Below, in pieces: positions 7,591 through 11,883 of a stretch of 11,883 nt of DNA. A model generated the notes under the pieces. It had not been told where the DNA came from and did not search any database. It worked only from the letters and a program-made list of their open reading frames with translations. How positions within the stretch are numbered: the first letter of the stretch is position 1; every line of letters starts with the position of its first letter. Made by a program: the position numbers and the translations under genes. Source of the DNA: an uncultured Burkholderiales bacterium (GTDB lineage: Bacteria > Pseudomonadota > Gammaproteobacteria > Burkholderiales > Burkholderiaceae_E); the NCBI GenBank assembly GCA_903831925.1, contig CAIKZV010000226.1, positions 1 to 11,883 on the forward strand, given 5' to 3'.

Positions 7591-9050
7591 TTTTCGTCGA
7601 GGCGATATTCGACGTAAGCGCGGTCGCGAACCTCAGTGGTCCATTCCTGGAAACGCTCGTTCGACTTGCGGGTGCGCAACAGATTGCGCGTCGCCGAGCG
7701 GACGCGATCAGGGGAGGCCTCATCGGTGCGGCGCTCGATGACCTGGATCAGGTGATAACCGAAGGGCGACTGCACCGGGTCGCTGATCTGCCCGATTTCC
7801 AGCGTATCCATCACCCGCTCAAACTCCGGCACGGTATCGCCCTGATAGACCAAACCGAGGTCTCCGCCCTGCCCGGCGCTGCCATCGACCGAATACTGTC
7901 TTGCCATATCGGCAAAGTCGACCGTGCCGGCTCGCATCCGTTCGGCGATTTCGGTCAGGCGTCGGATCACCTCGGTTTCGGTGTTCAGCTCATTGACCCG
8001 GATCAGGATATGGCGGACCCGGGTCTGTTTGACCGGGCCGCTGGCGGCGTTGGACCATCCGCCGCCGCGCCGCTCGATCAGCTTGAGAATATGAAACCCG
8101 GCCGGGCTGCGTATTTCGTCGGCCACCTCACCGGGCTTGAGCGGCATCACCGCCTCGACAAACAGGGCGGGGAGTCGATCGACCGTCCGCATACCAGTGA
8201 TACCGCCCTGCACCGGTTCGCCGGTGGAGGCCAGGCTGCTGACGATGCGCGCAAAATCGGTTCCGGTGCGCCCCATCCTGACGATGGCCTGGGCCTGCTG
8301 CCTGGCCTTCGCAACCTTGTCAGCCGGCGCATCCTCACCGAGCGCCACCAGAATCTGGGCAATATTGAATTCGACTGCCGCCGTCTTCTGCTCCGCAAGG
8401 TAGACGTCGATCTCAGACTCGGACACCTGGATGCGCGAATCGATTTCGCGCTCCTTGAAGCGGGCAATCGTCAATTCGCCGGCAATGTCCTGGCGAAACG
8501 ACTGGAAGGACACGCCGTCGGCCTCGAGCCGGCTGCGAAATTGCGCAACCGAAAGTTGCGATTCCTGGGCGATTCGGGCCACGGTTCGGTCGATGGTGAC
8601 CTCATCGATCCTGATGCCCAGATCGCGGGCCGCCTGCTGCTGGGCGGCATCGCTGACCATCCGCTCGAGCACCTGTTTCTGAAGCTCCTGCTGCGGCGGC
8701 AAGGCGACACCCTGGGTCTTGAGCCGCCGGCTGATCGTGTCGACTTTCTGGCGCAAATCGCGATCGGTGATCGCCTCGGCATTGACGATCGCGACGATGC
8801 GATCGATCAGGACCGGCTCGGTCGGCAGTCGGATGGCCGCCGCATTCGGGGCCGCCGCTGGCTTGGGCGCCGCCAGTCGGGGGGTGGCAAACGATCCGCC
8901 GACCGCGGGCGCGGGCGTCGGCCCGACCGTCATACCGGTCACATTGTCCGCCGGGGTCGTCGGCATGCCGGACAACTGTGCCGTTGCAACAGACAGGCAA
9001 GCGCCGGCAAGTACGACCGCCAGCAGCCGCACGATCAAGGAAATCTTCAT
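7587..9050 (-). CDS. surA: periplasmic chaperone and peptidyl-prolyl isomerase SurA
   Basis: A periplasmic chaperone that carries unfolded beta-barrel proteins, LptD among its known clients, to the BAM complex. The 487-residue protein starts at the ATG whose first four bases form ATGA with the lptD stop. It has a signal peptide (positively charged start, hydrophobic core about 4-21, likely cut after ATA at residue 24). A Thr/Ala/Pro-rich linker follows (about 30-77). The SurA N-domain comes next (about 80-215, with IDRIVAIVNAEAIT). There are two parvulin domains: one near 227-327, with FHILKLIERRGG, and one near 343-440, starting VRHILI and ending GYHLIQVIERR. A C-terminal helix (445-487) completes the N-domain. 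The linker is longer than in E. coli SurA (428 residues). The open frame continues 116 codons upstream through lptD, which is not part of this gene. Confidence 0.96.
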   Translation of the reverse strand: MKISLIVRLLAVVLAGACLSVATAQLSGMPTTPADNVTGMTVGPTPAPAVGGSFATPRLAAPKPAAAPNAAAIRLPTEPVLIDRIVAIVNAEAITDRDLRQKVDTISRRLKTQGVALPPQQELQKQVLERMVSDAAQQQAARDLGIRIDEVTIDRTVARIAQESQLSVAQFRSRLEADGVSFQSFRQDIAGELTIARFKEREIDSRIQVSESEIDVYLAEQKTAAVEFNIAQILVALGEDAPADKVAKARQQAQAIVRMGRTGTDFARIVSSLASTGEPVQGGITGMRTVDRLPALFVEAVMPLKPGEVADEIRSPAGFHILKLIERRGGGWSNAASGPVKQTRVRHILIRVNELNTETEVIRRLTEIAERMRAGTVDFADMARQYSVDGSAGQGGDLGLVYQGDTVPEFERVMDTLEIGQISDPVQSPFGYHLIQVIERRTDEASPDRVRSATRNLLRTRKSNERFQEWTTEVRDRAYVEYRLDEN

Positions 9051-11389
9051 TCGTATCCGTAAAACCGCGAAGGCGGGGATTCGCGACGCGAGGGTGGCCG
9101 ATAACCGGGGATGTTGCGCCGGAGTATATCGAACGGGTCCAGACCGAAGCGACCCAGGCCACCGAGCTCGAGCTGGGCGAAGATCGCGCTGGTGCTGGTC
9201 GAGGTTGCGGTCAGATAGCGCTGCACCACGAAACGCAGCGTCCAGCAGTCTTCCTGATATTCGAAACCCAGCAGGCCCTCCAGCAGTTGCGGCTGCACTG
9301 CCACGTTGGTGCCGGTCGTCGAGTCGTACTGCTCGCGAAGCACCGAATAATTTGCACGACCGACCGAGTTCCAGCGGCCGCCGATCGGCCAGCGCCATGA
9401 TGCATCGATCTGGGAGTAATCCAGCTCCTTGTAACGCACCGCCAGGTTGATGATGCGGTCATAAGACGGCCACCAGCGCCAGGACGCGCCCATGCGCGGC
9501 ATCGAGTGATCGGCGACCGAAAACTGGACACCGGCGTCGATGGTATGGCCACCGCCGAGGTTGCCCGAGGCAAGCATCAGCAGATCGGAGCGTGACGGCG
9601 TTGCATTGTAGGGAAGCACTTGTCCCGGCAAGGTCACCCGCTGCGGCGTGAAGTAGAAGCGCTCGGCCAATCCCAGGCGCAGGCCCTCGATGCCGGTGTC
9701 GGGATTGATGATCCGGCTCAGCGCTGCGGCAGTGAGCTGATTGGCATCGGCGACACGGTCACCGCCCACATAGACGTTCTCATTGAAGAGCGTTGACAGA
9801 TTGAGGTCGGCCTGAGCGGTATCGAAGTTGGGCAGCGTGCCCTGGTCGTGATACGGCGTATAGACGTAAAAGAGCCGCGGCTCGAGGGTCTGGATCACAT
9901 TGCGACCACCAAAGCTCGCATTGCGCTCGAAGATCAGCCCCGAATCGATCGACACCGTCGGCACCGCAATGCCGATGTCATTGGGCCCGGACGGATTGGT
10001 CTCGAGTCGATAGGCGGTGGCACGAACCGTCGCGCGCGGCGTAATGAACCAGGCCGGCCCGAGCAGCGGATAGGACACGGTCGGCGCGAGGTTGGATCGC
10101 CAGCCTTGCGCCGAATTCGCAAGACTGCTCTTGAAATCGTTGGTATCCGAGAGCACGCCGATATCGAAGCCGTTGACATCACGCTGCTGATTCGCAATCA
10201 CAAGTTGTGGCAGCCGGTTGTAGGGCGGCGAGGCGCGGGCATCGAGAATGTTCTGATATTCGGTGACGCTGGCGCGCACGGTCCAGTCACCGAATTGCCG
10301 TCCGACAAAGGCATTGCGCAACAGACTGCGGTCGGCGCTCTGAAGGATGCTTTTCGAGTAATCGACGAAGTAGTTGTCGTCCGATACCGCGCGAAAGGTA
10401 TAGCCACCGGTCCAGCCGAGATAGTTGTTGTTCAAATAGCTGCTGTTGATCATCCAGCGCGATCGGTCGGCGACCAGATCGTAGGGCGTCACTTCGAACT
10501 GCGTCGTGCCGAGCGAGATCGGCAGCTGACCGGGATTGCCGTCAATCGTGCGGGCATTACCGGTGAACTGAAAGCCGCGCCGAGCACTGTAATTGGTCGA
10601 CAGGACCATGTCCCGATTCGGCGCGATGTTCCAGTAGTAGGGCACCATGACCTCGGTGCCCATGGTCGAGGACTGCGAGAAGGTCGGCGCCAGAAAACCG
10701 CTGCGCCGCTCGTCAGCCAGCGGAAAACCCATCGACGATGACGCAAAGATCGGCAGATTCTTGAAATAGAGCACGCTCGATTTGGCGATGCCTTCGTCCT
10801 GGGCACGGTCGATCAGCAGCTCGTCGGCCTTGAGATACCAGTCGGGATCGTCCGGCTTGCAGGTGCTGTAGGTGGCGTCCGCCATCAGCAGCTGGTCGCG
10901 GTTCAGGAAATCGATCCGGCTTGCGCTGCCGCTGCCGCCGGTAGCCGGCAGCTGATAGCGGGGCGAGTCGAAGACGCCCTCGAGCGAATCGAGACCGATC
11001 TGAAGCTGCGGGCCGGTGAAGATCTGACCCTCTCTGCTCAGGCGGACATTGCCGATGGCGATGACATCGTCCTCGGCGTCGTAGCGGGTGATCCGATCTG
11101 CACGAATCACGGTACTGCCACGCCGGATCTCGGCATCGCCCTCGAGCGTCGTTTCGCGATCGGAGCGGCCTGTGACGACCGCGCCGCGCCCGAACACCGG
11201 ACGCGCGGTGCGAGAAAGCAGATTCGATTCGCGCAGCTCGGTCTCCAGACGCAGACTCACGCCGGTTCGCTCGATCGCGTCCTTTGCCGGCACAGTCTCC
11301 TGAACCTGCGCCCAGCCGGCCGTCGCAATACCGGCCAGCGCTGCAGCAATCGCGGCGGATAAACCTTTGACAGGCGGAGGTCGACGCAT
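9047..11389 (-). CDS. lptD: LPS-assembly protein LptD (outer membrane)
   Basis: The outer-membrane beta-barrel that, with the lipoprotein LptE, inserts lipopolysaccharide into the outer leaflet. The 780-residue protein has a signal peptide (about 1-28, hydrophobic core and WAQ before the mature part). A LptA/OstA-like periplasmic domain follows, with repeats such as GDAEIRRGSTVIRADRITRY and IAIGNVRLSREG. A large C-terminal barrel contains many aromatic alternating strands and ends in FYGYE. The barrel begins after PDWYLKADEL. Only two cysteines are present, Cys 177 (YSTCKP) and Cys 715 (DCWTLRF). ATG at 11389 is preferred: it begins the signal peptide and leaves a leader of about 40 bases after the predicted -10. 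An upstream in-frame GTG at 11425 would sit almost at the transcript start. lptD is first in a - strand operon with surA and rsmA. Confidence 0.96.
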   Translation of the reverse strand: MRRPPPVKGLSAAIAAALAGIATAGWAQVQETVPAKDAIERTGVSLRLETELRESNLLSRTARPVFGRGAVVTGRSDRETTLEGDAEIRRGSTVIRADRITRYDAEDDVIAIGNVRLSREGQIFTGPQLQIGLDSLEGVFDSPRYQLPATGGSGSASRIDFLNRDQLLMADATYSTCKPDDPDWYLKADELLIDRAQDEGIAKSSVLYFKNLPIFASSSMGFPLADERRSGFLAPTFSQSSTMGTEVMVPYYWNIAPNRDMVLSTNYSARRGFQFTGNARTIDGNPGQLPISLGTTQFEVTPYDLVADRSRWMINSSYLNNNYLGWTGGYTFRAVSDDNYFVDYSKSILQSADRSLLRNAFVGRQFGDWTVRASVTEYQNILDARASPPYNRLPQLVIANQQRDVNGFDIGVLSDTNDFKSSLANSAQGWRSNLAPTVSYPLLGPAWFITPRATVRATAYRLETNPSGPNDIGIAVPTVSIDSGLIFERNASFGGRNVIQTLEPRLFYVYTPYHDQGTLPNFDTAQADLNLSTLFNENVYVGGDRVADANQLTAAALSRIINPDTGIEGLRLGLAERFYFTPQRVTLPGQVLPYNATPSRSDLLMLASGNLGGGHTIDAGVQFSVADHSMPRMGASWRWWPSYDRIINLAVRYKELDYSQIDASWRWPIGGRWNSVGRANYSVLREQYDSTTGTNVAVQPQLLEGLLGFEYQEDCWTLRFVVQRYLTATSTSTSAIFAQLELGGLGRFGLDPFDILRRNIPGYRPPSRRESPPSRFYGYE

Positions 11390-11435
11390 GTGGGGCGACT
11401 CAGGAGGGCGCCCTGGGCGCAGCACGACGATCTCG

Positions 11436-11441
11436 TATTAT
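11436..11441 (+). promoter_or_regulatory. candidate -10 element for the AmgK-like gene
   Basis: TATTAT, five of six matches to the consensus, read on the + strand and offset by one base from the lptD -10. Transcription would start near 11448. The hexamer 17 bases upstream (CTGGGC) is a poor -35 match. The element shares its bases with the opposite promoter, so RNA polymerase could not use both at once. Confidence 0.4.
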
Positions 11442-11442
11442 A
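11437..11442 (-). promoter_or_regulatory. -10 element of the lptD-surA-rsmA promoter
   Basis: A perfect TATAAT read on the - strand, placing the transcript start near 11431-11430 and the lptD ATG about 40 bases downstream. The -35 region is poor: 16-17 bases upstream I see only CTGCGA/CCTGCG, so an activator or a special sigma dependence is possible. It overlaps the + strand -10 of the divergent gene. Confidence 0.6.
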
Positions 11443-11448
11443 GGGAGA

Positions 11449-11468
11449 CGATCTGCCATCGCAGGTCG
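11449..11468. promoter_or_regulatory. 8-bp hairpin or imperfect operator in the lptD/amgK divergent region
   Basis: CGATCTGC-CATC-GCAGGTCG pairs over eight base pairs with one T/G wobble and a four-base loop. It would fall at the extreme 5' end of the AmgK-like transcript and over the -35 region of the lptD promoter. It could be a transcript-stabilising hairpin, a protein-binding site or chance. There is no T-run after it. Confidence 0.35.
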
Positions 11469-11486
11469 AACCCGCCGGATACCGCT

Positions 11487-11883
11487 CTGAACACGACTGC
11501 CGCCCCGATTTCCCCGACGCCTGCCGATGCTCGCCTCGCGCTGCTTGGCTCATGGCTCTCGAGCCTGCCGCAGGGGCTCGGGCTGAGCATCGACAGTCTG
11601 CGCCCGGCCTCCGACGATGCGAGTTTTCGACGCTACTTCCGCGTGGACACCCGCCCCGACGCCCGCCTCGACCCTGCAACCGACCGGCGCGCCAGCCTGA
11701 TTGTCATGGACGCACCACCGCCCCAGGAAGACTGCGCTCCCTTCGTTCATGCCGCCGAGGTCCTGGCACGCAGCGGCGTGAGCGTGCCGAAAGTCGTCGC
11801 AGCCGATCTGCCGCGTGGACTGCTGCTGCTCGAGGACTTCGGATCGACCACCTACCTCTCGCAGCTGTCTGCGGCCACCGCAC
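11487..11883 (+). CDS. amgK: AmgK-like N-acetylmuramate/N-acetylglucosamine kinase, 3' partial
   Basis: A member of the aminoglycoside-phosphotransferase/choline kinase fold, cut by the right window edge. It resembles AmgK, which phosphorylates the anomeric hydroxyl of MurNAc/GlcNAc in the peptidoglycan-recycling route that feeds UDP-MurNAc synthesis. Visible motifs are DDASFRRYFRV (from 11613), LIVMDAPPPQED, and the hinge-like LLLLEDFGSTTYLSQL. In Pseudomonas, amgK and murU also lie divergently next to lptD, which supports the call; murU would be expected just to the right. The start is uncertain. No ATG, GTG or TTG lies in frame between the promoter and the conserved motif. CTG at 11487, with a weak GGA seven bases upstream, gives a sensible N-terminus (ALNTTAAPIS...DARLALLGSWL). 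An in-frame ATG at 11388 exists but lies before the predicted promoter. The catalytic HxDxxxxN region is outside the window. Confidence 0.75.
   Translation, partial: MNTTAAPISPTPADARLALLGSWLSSLPQGLGLSIDSLRPASDDASFRRYFRVDTRPDARLDPATDRRASLIVMDAPPPQEDCAPFVHAAEVLARSGVSVPKVVAADLPRGLLLLEDFGSTTYLSQLSAATA

Noticed and set aside
7362..9062. 566-codon + strand open frame opposite rsmA and surA
   Set aside because: It lies antisense to two clearly recognisable genes, has no recognisable domain and a composition rich in Arg/Gly/Asp/His typical of shadow frames in GC-rich DNA.
9848..10741. 297-codon + strand open frame inside lptD
   Set aside because: Antisense to the lptD barrel region, which has full family similarity; no recognisable domain or ribosome-binding site.
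10931..10952. GCTGCCG...CGGCAGC inverted repeat
   Set aside because: Seven-base stem inside the lptD coding region, made of common codons for Leu-Pro-Ala and Gly-Ser; no T-run and no regulatory context.
11390..11425. GTG start 12 codons upstream for lptD
   Set aside because: It would put charged and proline residues in front of a good signal peptide and lie within about six bases of the predicted transcript start.
1..11883. A novel defence or mobile multi-gene system
   Set aside because: Every gene belongs to a known housekeeping or envelope family in a familiar order; there are no recombinases, toxin-antitoxin pairs, repeats or composition shifts.

Overview
The window reads as an ordinary, densely packed chromosomal segment of a GC-rich Gram-negative bacterium. 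It is most likely a betaproteobacterium of the Burkholderiales type, judging from the gene order, the two-subunit glycyl-tRNA synthetase, an Lpt-type LPS exporter and protein similarity recalled from family knowledge. I see no mobile element, CRISPR array, rRNA or tRNA, and no gene-free stretch longer than about 100 bases.

Left block, + strand (1-6812). A patatin-like phospholipase whose N-terminus lies outside the window runs into glyQ and glyS. These are followed by a GmhB-like HAD protein, a PlsC-type 1-acyl-glycerol-phosphate acyltransferase, a YgjP-like HExxH metallopeptidase and glyoxalase I (gloA). Gaps are 10-52 bases or genes overlap, so this looks like one co-directional, probably co-transcribed run.

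Right block, - strand (6790-11389). lptD, surA and rsmA are read leftwards and are joined by 4-base stop/start overlaps (ATGA and TTGA). This block inserts and folds outer-membrane proteins and the LPS exporter, and ends with the 16S rRNA dimethyltransferase. pdxA, commonly found between surA and rsmA in related bacteria, is absent here. rsmA converges on gloA and their coding ends overlap by 23 bases, across a near-perfect palindrome.

Right edge, + strand. A truncated gene of the AmgK sugar kinase type (cell-wall recycling) diverges from lptD, as in Pseudomonas. The roughly 100-base divergent region carries overlapping -10 elements on both strands and an 8-bp hairpin.

The main theme is envelope biogenesis (phospholipid, heptose/LPS, outer-membrane assembly, muropeptide recycling) mixed with translation genes. 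I found no convincing undescribed multi-gene system. The most unusual item is the GmhB-like protein: it keeps the HAD nucleophile motif but has lost the zinc-binding loop and the conserved lysine. The lack of a normal start codon for the AmgK homologue, the divergent promoter architecture and the missing pdxA are the next most useful leads.
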